Source: an uncultured Polaribacter sp. (GTDB lineage: Bacteria; Bacteroidota; Bacteroidia; Flavobacteriales; Flavobacteriaceae). Taken from it: 61,786 bases of DNA. The notes beneath the pieces were generated by a model that ran no database searches, had not been told where the DNA came from, and saw only the letters and a program-made list of their open reading frames with translations. The position numbers were made by a program, and so were the translations under genes. The DNA is taken from positions 1 to 61,786 of the forward strand of contig CALKEB010000051.1 in the NCBI GenBank assembly GCA_938084845.1, written 5' to 3'. Numbering within the stretch: the stretch's first letter is position 1; every line of letters begins with the position of its first letter. Below are positions 17,564 to 24,687 of the stretch, one piece after another.

Positions 17564-18433
17564 ATGGCAGTAGAAACAGCAGTATTACCAGAAAGACCAA
17601 AAAAACCAAAATGGCTTCGTGTAAAATTGCCTGTAGGTAAGAAATATACGGAACTAAGAGGCCTTGTAGACAAATACAAATTAAATACCATTTGCACAAG
17701 TGGAAGCTGTCCTAACATGGGTGAATGTTGGGGAGAAGGTACTGCAACCTTTATGATACTTGGAAATATCTGTACTCGTTCTTGTGGGTTTTGTGGTGTA
17801 AAAACAGGAAGACCAGATACTGTAGAATGGGATGAACCAGAAAAAGTAGCACGATCCATAAAGATAATGGGAATAAAACATGCTGTAATTACTTCTGTAG
17901 ATAGAGATGATTTAAAAGATGGAGGTTCTATAATTTGGGCAGAAACTGTAGATGCAATACGAAGAGCAAATCCAAATACTACTTTAGAAACTTTAATTCC
18001 AGATTTTCAAGGAAATACCAAACAAATCGATCGTATCATAGAAGTAGCCCCTGAAGTAGTTTCTCATAACATGGAAACTGTTAGAAGACTAACAAGAGAA
18101 GTACGAATTCAAGCTAAATACGATAGAAGTTTAGAGGTTTTAAAATACCTTAAAGAAAATGGAATGCGAACTAAAACTGGCTTAATGTTAGGGTTAGGAG
18201 AACTTGAAGAAGAAGTCATACAGACCATGAAAGACTTAAGGGCTGTGGGATGTGATATTATTACAATTGGTCAATATCTGCAACCTACCAAAAAACACCT
18301 ACCTGTAAAAGAATTTATAACACCAGAGCAATTTAAAAAGTACGAAACCCTAGGATTAGAAATGGGTTTTATGTATGTAGAAAGTGGAGCTTTAGTGCGT
18401 TCTTCTTACAAGGCACATAAACATGCTAAATAA
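17564..18433 (+). CDS. lipA: Lipoyl synthase
   Basis: LipA is a radical-SAM enzyme that inserts two sulfurs into protein-bound octanoyl groups to form the lipoyl cofactor of pyruvate and oxoglutarate dehydrogenases. At 289 residues it is full length. The auxiliary cluster cysteines are C44, C49 and C55 ([12 protein letters not shown]), and the radical-SAM cluster cysteines are C70, C74 and C77 (CTRSCGFC). The conserved C-terminal serine is in [11 protein letters not shown]. No lipB is adjacent; lpdA, which uses lipoyl groups, is about 9 kb away. A strong hairpin terminator lies at 18547-18576. Confidence 0.98.
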   Translation: MAVETAVLPERPKKPKWLRVKLPVGKKYTELRGLVDKYKLNTICTSGSCPNMGECWGEGTATFMILGNICTRSCGFCGVKTGRPDTVEWDEPEKVARSIKIMGIKHAVITSVDRDDLKDGGSIIWAETVDAIRRANPNTTLETLIPDFQGNTKQIDRIIEVAPEVVSHNMETVRRLTREVRIQAKYDRSLEVLKYLKENGMRTKTGLMLGLGELEEEVIQTMKDLRAVGCDIITIGQYLQPTKKHLPVKEFITPEQFKKYETLGLEMGFMYVESGALVRSSYKAHKHAK

Positions 18434-18463
18434 AAAGCAATAAATAAAATTCAAATTAACTTT

Positions 18464-18479
18464 TGGCACAAAAATTGGT
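18464..18479 (+). promoter_or_regulatory. Sigma-54-like promoter sequence
   Basis: TGGCACAAAAATTGGT fits the sigma-54 consensus TGGCACG-N4-TTGCW at all but two fixed positions (A for G at 7, G for C at 15), with correct -24/-12 spacing. A start site near 18490 would give an RNA of about 90 nt ending at the hairpin at 18547-18576. A chance match in AT-rich DNA is possible, and an rpoN gene is not in the window. Confidence 0.35.
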
Positions 18480-18546
18480 ATCCTAATAATATGAAGCAAC
18501 GTAGTAAACTGTTTTCATTGTGTAAATTATTTGAATTATTTGAACT

Positions 18547-18580
18547 AAAAAACCACCTTAAAAGGTGGTTTTTTTTATGC
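18547..18580 (+). terminator. Rho-independent terminator after lipA
   Basis: AAAAAACCACCTT pairs with AAGGTGGTTTTTT around a two-base loop, and a T tract follows. It ends the lipA transcript and any RNA started at 18490. Confidence 0.85.
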
Positions 18581-18704
18581 GTTTTTTAGCAAAAAACTGT
18601 TCAATCAATTTAAACAATCTTATAACTTATTATAAATCCCCCAATTCGTAATAGTTATATGTATAAAAAGAAAATATTTTATTGAGATTAAAATTTTAAT
18701 AATC

Positions 18705-18736
18705 GTCGAACGACACTTTACTGTCGACGAACGACA
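18705..18736. repeat. Paired CGAACGACA motifs, 21 bp apart
   Basis: GTCGAACGAC (18705-18714) is a perfect inverted repeat of GTCG around AA. TGTCGACGAACGACA (18722-18736) is a TGTCG/CGACA inverted repeat. Both contain CGAACGACA, spaced 21 bp, or two helical turns. This looks like a double protein-binding site or a small folded RNA element; its role is unknown. Confidence 0.6.
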
Positions 18737-18757
18737 TTTTAAGCCTATTTAACGATT

Positions 18758-18789
18758 AAAAAAATCGCCTAAACGTAAAGTTTAGGCGA
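18758..18789 (-). terminator. Terminator of the cysteine/cystathionine synthase transcript
   Basis: TCGCCTAAAC (18765-18774) pairs perfectly over 10 bp with GTTTAGGCGA (18780-18789) around loop GTAAA. On the minus strand a run of seven T follows (plus-strand A at 18758-18764). It lies about 225 bp beyond the stop of the minus-strand gene, which implies a long 3' UTR or a separate short minus-strand RNA. Confidence 0.75.
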
Positions 18790-19014
18790 GATAAGGATTG
18801 TTATTAAGAATCCCCCAATTCAAAACAATTTTCCGATTACAATAACGATTTATATTTTGATTAAAAAATAAATTTTCGATGAGTGTAAACAAATTAAAAG
18901 ACGAAATGAAAGAAAATAAAGTTAAAATAAAACTATTGATGTTTTAATTGTTACTAATTAAAACTTACTACTAATTTAAGTGATGGTAACATTTGTGATG
19001 CGAAGAACTACAGT

Positions 19015-20016
19015 TTAGCTTTCATCTTCTATAAAACCATTCTCCTTCATCCATTCATCATTAAACATTTTTCCAACGTACCTACTTCCATGATCATGAA
19101 ATAAAACAACGACAACGTCATCTTTAGTAAAATGTTCTTTTAATTGTAACACTCCCTTTATAGCTGCACCAGCAGAATTCCCTAAAAACATACCTTCTTC
19201 TTTGGCTAATTTTTGTGTATAAATTGCTGCATCTTTATCTGTTACTTTTGTAAACCCATCTATAACTCCAAAGTTTACATTTTTAGGTAAAATGTCTTCC
19301 CCAATTCCTTCGGTAATGTAAGGGTAAATTTCATTCTCATCAAAAATACCAGTTTCATGATATTTTTTAAAAACAGAGCCATAGGTATCTACACCCCACA
19401 CCTTTACTGTAGTGCCAGTTTCTCTTGCTTTCATTTTTAAATACGAACCAACTCCAGAAATGGTACCTCCTGTTCCTACTCCAACTACAAAGTGGGTAAC
19501 CTTCCCATTTGTTTGCTCCCAGATTTCAGGGCCTGTACTCTGAAAATGTGCTTTACAGTTACTAGGGTTATCGTATTGATTTACATACCAAGAGTTTGGG
19601 GTGTCTTCTCCCAACCTTTTAGAAACAGAATAGTAAGATCTTGGATCTGTAGGTTCTACATCTGTAGGACAAACAACTACCTCTGCTCCTACTGCCCTTA
19701 AAATATCCATTTTTTCTTTAGACTGCTTATCAGAAATTACAAAAATACATTTGTATCCTTTAACTATTGCTGCTAAAGCCAATCCCATGCCTGTATTTCC
19801 AGATGTCCCCTCTATAATAGTCCCTCCAGGCTTTAACCTTCCATCCGCTTCAGCATCTAAAATCATCTGCAAAGCCATTCTATCTTTTACTGAATTTCCT
19901 GGATTAAAAGTTTCATATTTTGAAAGCACCAAACAAGGTAATTCCGCTGTTAATTTGTTCAACTTAACAAGTGGTGTATTTCCTATGGTTTCTAATATAT
20001 TCTCAGCGTAATTCAT
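19015..20016 (-). CDS. PLP-dependent cysteine synthase / cystathionine beta-synthase family enzyme
   Basis: A fold-type II PLP enzyme of 333 residues from the chosen start. The Schiff-base lysine is K44 in NPGNSVKDRM, and the phosphate-binding loop is TSGNTG (71-76). VGVGTGGTISG and a C-terminal GNSAGAA are also present. It lacks the CBS regulatory domains of the human enzyme. Extra features (DVEPTDPRSYYSVSKRL, FHDHGSRYVGKM) are closer to cystathionine beta-synthase than to CysK, so it may use homocysteine as well as sulfide. An ATG seven codons upstream (20037) lies inside the TACCTTTG promoter box, so the start at 20016 is preferred. No sulfur gene is adjacent. Confidence 0.88.
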   Translation of the reverse strand: MNYAENILETIGNTPLVKLNKLTAELPCLVLSKYETFNPGNSVKDRMALQMILDAEADGRLKPGGTIIEGTSGNTGMGLALAAIVKGYKCIFVISDKQSKEKMDILRAVGAEVVVCPTDVEPTDPRSYYSVSKRLGEDTPNSWYVNQYDNPSNCKAHFQSTGPEIWEQTNGKVTHFVVGVGTGGTISGVGSYLKMKARETGTTVKVWGVDTYGSVFKKYHETGIFDENEIYPYITEGIGEDILPKNVNFGVIDGFTKVTDKDAAIYTQKLAKEEGMFLGNSAGAAIKGVLQLKEHFTKDDVVVVLFHDHGSRYVGKMFNDEWMKENGFIEDES

Positions 20017-20034
20017 CTTTCTTCTTTTATGATG

Positions 20035-20042
20035 CAAAGGTA
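20035..20042 (-). promoter_or_regulatory. Promoter -7 box that decides the start of the PLP enzyme gene
   Basis: Minus-strand TACCTTTG matches TAnnTTTG. It overlaps the upstream ATG at 20037 and leaves a leader of about 13 nt before the ATG at 20016. Confidence 0.5.
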
Positions 20043-20107
20043 AATTAATTTTTGAGGCTGTCTAAATATCAGTTCTTAAATATTAGAGTAATACGTAGCG
20101 TATTTAT

Positions 20108-20543
20108 TTAAAAATATGTTATTGTATTAAGGTATAAAGGCATACCTATGGTAATATTAAAAGGAAAAGCAATAGCCAATGCCATTGGTATATACAACCC
20201 TGGATTTGCTTTTGGCACTGCTAATTTCATTGCTACAGGTACTGCAATGTAAGAGTCACTGGCTGCTTAAATAGACATTAACAATCTATTACCAATTTCA
20301 TCCATAAAAAATCCACTTAACGCAGCAACTGAAGAATTGAATAGATTATCTCTAAATTAATAACACTATGAGCCAATTCTTGACCACCTTTAAAACCAAT
20401 AGTTAAAAGAAGGTATAATGATATAAATTTAGACGAGTTTTCTGGAATTCTTAAATCACTTTAAATATTAACTGCAACAAGGCCTAAAAAGAAAAATAAT
20501 AGTGCTGGTTGGTTAAATTATCAATTAAATAATGTAAATCCAT
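20108..20543 (-). pseudogene. sbtA: Degraded sodium-dependent bicarbonate transporter (SbtA type)
   Basis: Remnant of an SbtA-family (PF05982) bicarbonate permease. Reading down from the ATG at 20543 gives MDLHYLIDNLTN. A one-base deletion then shifts to PALLFFFLGLVAVNI, followed by an in-frame TAA and SDLRIPENSSKFISLYLL and TIGFKGGQELAHS. Most of the middle is missing. After another shift NSSVAALSGFFMDEI appears, then a further stop, and the C-terminal signature SYIAVPVAMKLAVPKANPGL and MALAIAFPFNITIGMPLYL. About 436 bp remain of an expected 950-1000. At least one frameshift, two in-frame stops and a large internal deletion rule out function. It lies downstream of the 102-residue gene on the same strand and near a CbbR/CmpR-like regulator. 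Confidence 0.85.
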
Positions 20544-20560
20544 AGGTTAAAATTTGACAT

Positions 20561-20601
20561 AAAAAAAGTAGGAAAGCCTTTTACAAGTCAGTTTCCCTAC
20601 T
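20561..20601 (-). terminator. Terminator between the 102-residue gene and the sbtA remnant
   Basis: On the minus strand AGTAGGGAAA (from 20601) pairs with TTTCCTACT (to 20567), with one bulged base. A run of seven T follows (plus-strand A at 20561-20567). It ends transcription 24 bp after the 102-residue gene, before the pseudogene. Confidence 0.7.
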
Positions 20602-20624
20602 CTAATATGTTGATTACAATTACT

Positions 20625-20933
20625 TTACTCTTCTAAAGTAATATTGATGGTACTAAAAATTTTAATGTTCTGACCTTTGCTTTCTAGAGCTCTTAAAAAA
20701 GCCTTAGTTTCTTTTTTATCAGTCATTAATTCTGTAATTCTAGAATTGTCATATAGACATTTATCATTACTATTTCCCTCTGTTTTAGATAATCTCTGAA
20801 TTTTATGAAAGTTAATTTTTACATTTAAAACATCATTAATAATAGTAAGCGCTTCTCCTTTAGTAAAAGTGCCTTCTATTAATTGAATACTTTTTTGCTC
20901 AGTTTCTTTTGATGTTACTGCAGATTTGCTCAT
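20625..20933 (-). CDS. Unknown 102-residue protein upstream of the sbtA remnant
   Basis: I do not recognise this family. The protein is soluble, has no signal peptide or membrane helix, and is rich in Lys, Glu, Thr and Ile. After a polar N terminus of about 15 residues, the segment SIQLIEGTFTKGEALTIIND (15-34) looks like a compact domain start, and the protein ends in an IKIFSTINITLEE strand. The reading frame is intact, unlike the neighbouring sbtA remnant. It is divergent from the LysR gene across a 313-bp gap with a palindrome. Position suggests a partner of the transporter, comparable in place though not in sequence to SbtB-type partners. That is inference only. Confidence 0.6.
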   Translation of the reverse strand: MSKSAVTSKETEQKSIQLIEGTFTKGEALTIINDVLNVKINFHKIQRLSKTEGNSNDKCLYDNSRITELMTDKKETKAFLRALESKGQNIKIFSTINITLEE

Positions 20934-21246
20934 AGTTATTTATTTATTTTATTTAAATTAAACTTTTAATGAATAGAATTATCAAACCAATTATTTCAGA
21001 ATTGATCAATTCTTGAATAAACAGACTTTATAAATTAATTGCCGATAGTGTAAAATCTAAAAACACGATACCCCCAGAAATGCAATAATTGTATTTAATT
21101 GATTGAAATAAAAATCATTATCAGATTTATTTTTTTCTAGGTGACATTTAATACTCTTTAACACATGGTTTATTTTTTTACAAAGGTGCAACACATTTTT
21201 AATATATTTTTATATATATTTATTATGTTATATATAAATATATTTT
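20934..21246. promoter_or_regulatory. Divergent promoter region between the LysR gene and the 102-residue gene
   Basis: This 313-bp gap has no gene. It holds a perfect 16-bp palindrome (20998-21013) and an AT-only inverted repeat (ATATATTTAT at 21214-21223 with ATAAATATAT at 21234-21243) just ahead of the LysR start. I found no full TAnnTTTG box pointing either way. Confidence 0.5.
20998..21013. promoter_or_regulatory. Perfect 16-bp palindrome, candidate LysR operator
   Basis: AGAATTGATCAATTCT is identical to its reverse complement. It lies 64 bp from the start of the 102-residue gene and 233 bp from the LysR start, in their shared upstream region. LysR regulators usually bind such dyads, but no binding data can be read from sequence. 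Confidence 0.45.
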
Positions 21247-22170
21247 ATGAACTACACTTTACATCAGCTGGAAATTTTTAAAAAGGTAGCAGAATTAAAA
21301 AGCGTTACAAAAGCTTCTGAGCAACTCTTTATGTCTCAACCAGCAGTTTCCATTCAATTAAAAAACTTTCAAGATCAATTTAAGCTACCTCTTTTTGAGA
21401 TTGTAGGTAGAAAATTATATATCACAGAATTTGGAAACGAAATAGCAGAAGTAGTAACCAAAATTTTAGATGAAGTAATGGCTATAAACTATAAATCTAA
21501 TTTATTTGAAGGTAAATTGGCTGGTAAGCTTAAATTAGCTATTGTTTCTACAGCTAAATATGCGATGCCTTACTTTTTAACTGGATTCATTAGAAAGAAC
21601 AACAATGTAGATGTTACAATGGAGGTTACCAATAAAATGTCTGTGATAACAGCGTTAGAGAATAACGAGTGTGATTTTGCAATGGTTTCTACAATCCCAA
21701 AAAAATTAAAGATTGAAACCATTGAGCTTATGAGCAATCAAATGTTTTTTGTTGCTGGCAAAGACTATAAAAACAATACCAAAGAGGTTAATTTAAAAGA
21801 CTTAAATAAATCAGTTTTTTTATTTAGAGAAAATGGTTCTGCAACTAGGTTAGCTATGGAAAAATACCTGATTAAACATAAAATTGAAATTCTAAAGAAA
21901 ATGGAACTTACTTCTAACGAAGCTGTAAAACAAGCTGTAATTGCTGGCTTAGGGATTTCAATTATGCCAATTATTGGTATTCAACAAGCTTTAAAAAACG
22001 GAGAGTTACAAATCTTAAATAGTAAAGACCTACCTATAGAAACTACATGGAATTTAATTTGGCTAAAAAGAAAAAACTTATCCAATGTAGCTAAAGCTTT
22101 TAGAGATTACATTTCTGAAAACAAAAATGATATAATCAAAGAACAATTTCAAATACCACAAATCAACTAA
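21247..22170 (+). CDS. LysR-family regulator, CbbR/CmpR-like
   Basis: A 307-residue LysR-type transcription factor. The N-terminal winged helix-turn-helix spans about 1-65 (LHQLEIFKKVAELKSVTKAS, then FMSQPAVSIQLKNF). The periplasmic-binding-protein-like effector domain follows. Its opening, LKLAIVSTAKYAMPYFL (about 96-112), closely resembles the GVVSTAKYFAPRLL hallmark of the CbbR/CmpR/RbcR group, which controls CO2 fixation and bicarbonate uptake genes. It is intact and divergent from the 102-residue gene and the sbtA remnant, as expected for their regulator. The effector is unknown. It converges on the permease gene with 7 bp between the stops. Confidence 0.9.
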   Translation: MNYTLHQLEIFKKVAELKSVTKASEQLFMSQPAVSIQLKNFQDQFKLPLFEIVGRKLYITEFGNEIAEVVTKILDEVMAINYKSNLFEGKLAGKLKLAIVSTAKYAMPYFLTGFIRKNNNVDVTMEVTNKMSVITALENNECDFAMVSTIPKKLKIETIELMSNQMFFVAGKDYKNNTKEVNLKDLNKSVFLFRENGSATRLAMEKYLIKHKIEILKKMELTSNEAVKQAVIAGLGISIMPIIGIQQALKNGELQILNSKDLPIETTWNLIWLKRKNLSNVAKAFRDYISENKNDIIKEQFQIPQIN

Positions 22171-22177
22171 TTTAGAT

Positions 22178-23413
22178 TTAAGCAAACTTAATAGACTTTG
22201 AAGGATCTATTTTAGTGATGATAAGTGAAGGAATTATCAACATTAAAAAACATAAGATTAAAGTACCTAAATTAAGCCAAAGAATAGACCAAAAAGAAAT
22301 ATAAACTGGTAATGTTGATACGTAATATGTATCTGGATTTAACGTAATCATTTTAAAATAATGTTGACAAAAAATAATACACAAACCGATGATATTACCC
22401 CATAAAAGACCTTTTAAAATTAAGTAAGATGCATTGTAAAGAAAAACTTTTCTAATACTTGTATTACTACTGCCTAAGGCTTTTAAAATACCAACCATTT
22501 GCACGCGTTCCAAAATTAAAACCAACAAAGCAGTAATCATATTAATACCTGCAATAAATATCATTATTGCAATTATAAACCATACATTATTGTCAAAAAG
22601 AGAAATCCAATCAAATACATTTGGATAGGTTTCCTTAATTGTTCTACTATTTAATGTACTGCCTATTTGTGAATTTATCTCCTCTCCTTTACGATCAATG
22701 GTATTAAAATCATTTAAAAGCACTTCAAAACCTCCTACCTGCTCAGGAGTCCATTTGTTTAATTTTTGTACTTCTCTAATATCACCAATCATCATATTTT
22801 TATCAAACTGAGCAAAACCAGAATTATAAATTCCTTTGATAATATATTTTCTATTTGAAGGTGAAGTACTAGACCTTGTTTTAACAAAAGTTGCCGTTAT
22901 TGTATCGTTTAAATTTAAATGCAATCGATTCACAATGGTTTGTGAAAGTAGTACTTCTTTTGTTCTAGGTTGATTAAAATTTGGAAATGCTCCTGCAATA
23001 AGGTATTCACTAAAAAAGGTCCAATCATAATCCGAAGAAACTCCTTTAAAAACAATGCCTTCAAAATCAGTTTCCGTTCTTAAAATTCCTACTTTATTTG
23101 CAAAAATTTGTATGTTTTTAACACCACTAACGGTCTTAAATTCAGGATAAAAAGGTTGTTCTTTTAAAATAGGCACAGTAGAAACATCAGATTGATTCGA
23201 ATCATAATTCACTATTTGAATATGCCCTTTAAAACCGGCCATTTTATCTCTAATTTTGTATTGCAAACCAGAACCGGTAGCAACAGCAATTAGCATAATA
23301 ATTATACCAAGTGCAATGGCTGTTATTGCAATTTTTATTATTGGCGATGAAATGCTATTTTTATACTTTTTACCAACAATAATGCGTTTGGCTATAAATA
23401 ACTCGTAATTCAA
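22178..23413 (-). CDS. FtsX-like ABC permease (LolC/LolE type)
   Basis: A 411-residue inner-membrane permease of the FtsX/LolC/LolE/MacB superfamily. The first membrane helix (about 25-48) follows a basic N terminus. A large periplasmic MacB-PCD domain (about 50-270) comes next, then three C-terminal helices (about 277-300, 322-345, 372-400) with ALLVLILERVQMVGILKALG, the FtsX signature. In Lol systems such proteins release lipoproteins from the inner membrane. No ATPase gene is adjacent, so the partner must be elsewhere. The start is TTG (23413); the N terminus it gives, NYELFIAKRI, is typical of the family. Only four bases separate this start from the divergent NamZ-like gene. Confidence 0.82.
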   Translation of the reverse strand: MNYELFIAKRIIVGKKYKNSISSPIIKIAITAIALGIIIMLIAVATGSGLQYKIRDKMAGFKGHIQIVNYDSNQSDVSTVPILKEQPFYPEFKTVSGVKNIQIFANKVGILRTETDFEGIVFKGVSSDYDWTFFSEYLIAGAFPNFNQPRTKEVLLSQTIVNRLHLNLNDTITATFVKTRSSTSPSNRKYIIKGIYNSGFAQFDKNMMIGDIREVQKLNKWTPEQVGGFEVLLNDFNTIDRKGEEINSQIGSTLNSRTIKETYPNVFDWISLFDNNVWFIIAIMIFIAGINMITALLVLILERVQMVGILKALGSSNTSIRKVFLYNASYLILKGLLWGNIIGLCIIFCQHYFKMITLNPDTYYVSTLPVYISFWSILWLNLGTLILCFLMLIIPSLIITKIDPSKSIKFA

Positions 23414-23417
23414 ATTA

Positions 23418-24686
23418 ATGACTCTTTTAAACCCTTGTAAAAGTACCTATTTATTTTTGTTTTTGCTGATGAATTTTCAGCTGATTTCTTGCCAACAAAA
23501 TCAATCCTACACTAAAAGAAGCTCTACAGAAGAGAAAGCACAGACAAAAAGGATTATTACAGGAGCAGAAAACACATTAGAATATTTAAATTTACTACAC
23601 GAAAAAAAAGTTGGAATTGTAGCCAATCAAACCTCCGTTATTTTTAAAAAAAATACAAAACCTCTTTTAAAAGACATTAACAATAAAGCAGACTATTATA
23701 ATACTCACCTCATAGATTCACTTTTATCATTAAGGATTAACATCACAAAGGTATTTGCCCCAGAGCATGGTTTTAGAGGAAAAGCAGATGCAGCAGAACT
23801 CATTAACGATGGTAGAGATCAAAAAACGGATTTGCCAATAATTTCTTTATATGGTAAGAATAAAAAACCTACTCAACAGCAATTGAATGAAATTGATGTT
23901 GTTGTATTTGACATACAAGATATTGGTGTTCGGTTTTACACCTATCTTTCTACATTACATTATGTGATGGAAGCTTGTGCTGAAGCAAAAATACCTGTAA
24001 TTATTTTGGACAGACCTAACCCAAATGGTCATTATATAGATGGTCCAACATTAGAAATGGAGCATACTAGTTTTGTGGGTAAACATCCTGTTCCAGTAGT
24101 TTACGGAATGACTATTGGCGAATATGGCCAAATGATTAACGGAGAAAAGTGGTTAAAAAACGGGATACAATGTAATTTAACCGTAATTCAACTACAAAAC
24201 TATTCGCACCAGACTCAATATCATTTACCAATAAGACCTTCGCCAAATCTACCAAATGATACAGCTATAAATTTATATCCAAGTTTAGGTTTTTTTGAGG
24301 GCACTACAATAAATGCAGGGAGAGGCACTGAGCATCAATTTCAAAGGTATGGTGCTCCATTTTTTTCCAAGACAGCCTTCAATTACACTCCAAAGGCAAA
24401 TTTTGGATCAAAATACCCAAAACATCAAAACACACTTTGTTATGGTGTAGATCTATCCAACTCAAAAAAAACATCGGCAATACATTTAGATTGGTTAATA
24501 GATGCTTATGAAAAAACACCAAAAAGCGAAAAGTTCTTTGGACAAACATTTACCATTCATGCAGGCAACACAAAATTACAACAACAATTAGAACAAGGAA
24601 TTTCTATCAAAGCTATTCAAAAATCTTGGAAAAAAGACCTCATACAATTTAAAAAAATCAGAAAAAAATACCTCCTTTACAAATAA
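23418..24686 (+). CDS. namZ: DUF1343 lipoprotein, NamZ-like exo-N-acetylmuramidase
   Basis: A 422-residue DUF1343 protein. Members studied in Bacillus (NamZ/YbbC) and Tannerella are exo-beta-N-acetylmuramidases that release MurNAc from peptidoglycan ends (family GH171). A lipoprotein signal ends at NFQLISC, with the acylated cysteine at about residue 25, so it is membrane anchored. Conserved blocks are KVGIVANQTS (about 65-74), FAPEHGFRG (about 112-120), DIQDIGVRFYTY and LDRPNPNG. These span the Rossmann-like catalytic domain, followed by the smaller C-terminal domain. Its role would be cell-wall turnover. It is divergent from the FtsX-like permease with nearly abutting starts and converges on the YkgJ-type gene. 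Confidence 0.85.
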   Translation: MTLLNPCKSTYLFLFLLMNFQLISCQQNQSYTKRSSTEEKAQTKRIITGAENTLEYLNLLHEKKVGIVANQTSVIFKKNTKPLLKDINNKADYYNTHLIDSLLSLRINITKVFAPEHGFRGKADAAELINDGRDQKTDLPIISLYGKNKKPTQQQLNEIDVVVFDIQDIGVRFYTYLSTLHYVMEACAEAKIPVIILDRPNPNGHYIDGPTLEMEHTSFVGKHPVPVVYGMTIGEYGQMINGEKWLKNGIQCNLTVIQLQNYSHQTQYHLPIRPSPNLPNDTAINLYPSLGFFEGTTINAGRGTEHQFQRYGAPFFSKTAFNYTPKANFGSKYPKHQNTLCYGVDLSNSKKTSAIHLDWLIDAYEKTPKSEKFFGQTFTIHAGNTKLQQQLEQGISIKAIQKSWKKDLIQFKKIRKKYLLYK

Positions 24687-24687
24687 C

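Larger units (their letters stand above)
18627..18821. repeat. Two copies of a 21-nt repeat, 174 bp apart
   Basis: Copies at 18627-18647 and 18801-18821 read TTATTA, two variable bases, then AATCCCCCAATTC, so 19 of 21 bases agree. The five-C run stands out in AT-rich DNA. The sequence after each copy is loosely similar and AT-rich. I do not recognise the element. Confidence 0.7.
18434..19014. other. 581-bp gene-free stretch with terminators and repeats
   Basis: No plausible protein gene is visible between lipA and the convergent cysteine/cystathionine synthase gene. The stretch holds a sigma-54-like promoter sequence (18464-18479) and a plus-strand terminator (18547-18580). It also holds two copies of a 21-nt repeat, a pair of CGAACGACA motifs 21 bp apart, and a minus-strand terminator (18758-18789). 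The rest is AT-rich sequence. Only very short reading frames occur. Confidence 0.7.

Noticed and set aside
17470..17859. Minus-strand ORF of 129 codons across lipA
   Set aside because: Antisense to the conserved cysteine region of lipA; residue use reflects the complement of lipA codons.
18491..18589. A 32-codon ORF starting at an ATG in the possible small RNA
   Set aside because: It reads straight through the hairpin terminator and its T tract, so the full frame would not be on the transcript; the encoded peptide is low-complexity.
18765..18789. Hairpin considered as an integron attC site
   Set aside because: A single short stem with a five-base loop and an adjacent T tract is a terminator; attC sites have longer, split core sites, and no integrase gene is present.
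18879..18947. A 22-codon ORF in the lipA-PLP enzyme gap
   Set aside because: Lysine-rich peptide expected by chance in AT-rich DNA; no promoter box or conserved feature supports it.
20017..20037. ATG seven codons ahead of the PLP enzyme
   Set aside because: It falls inside the TACCTTTG promoter box, and MHHKRRK is not part of the family N terminus.
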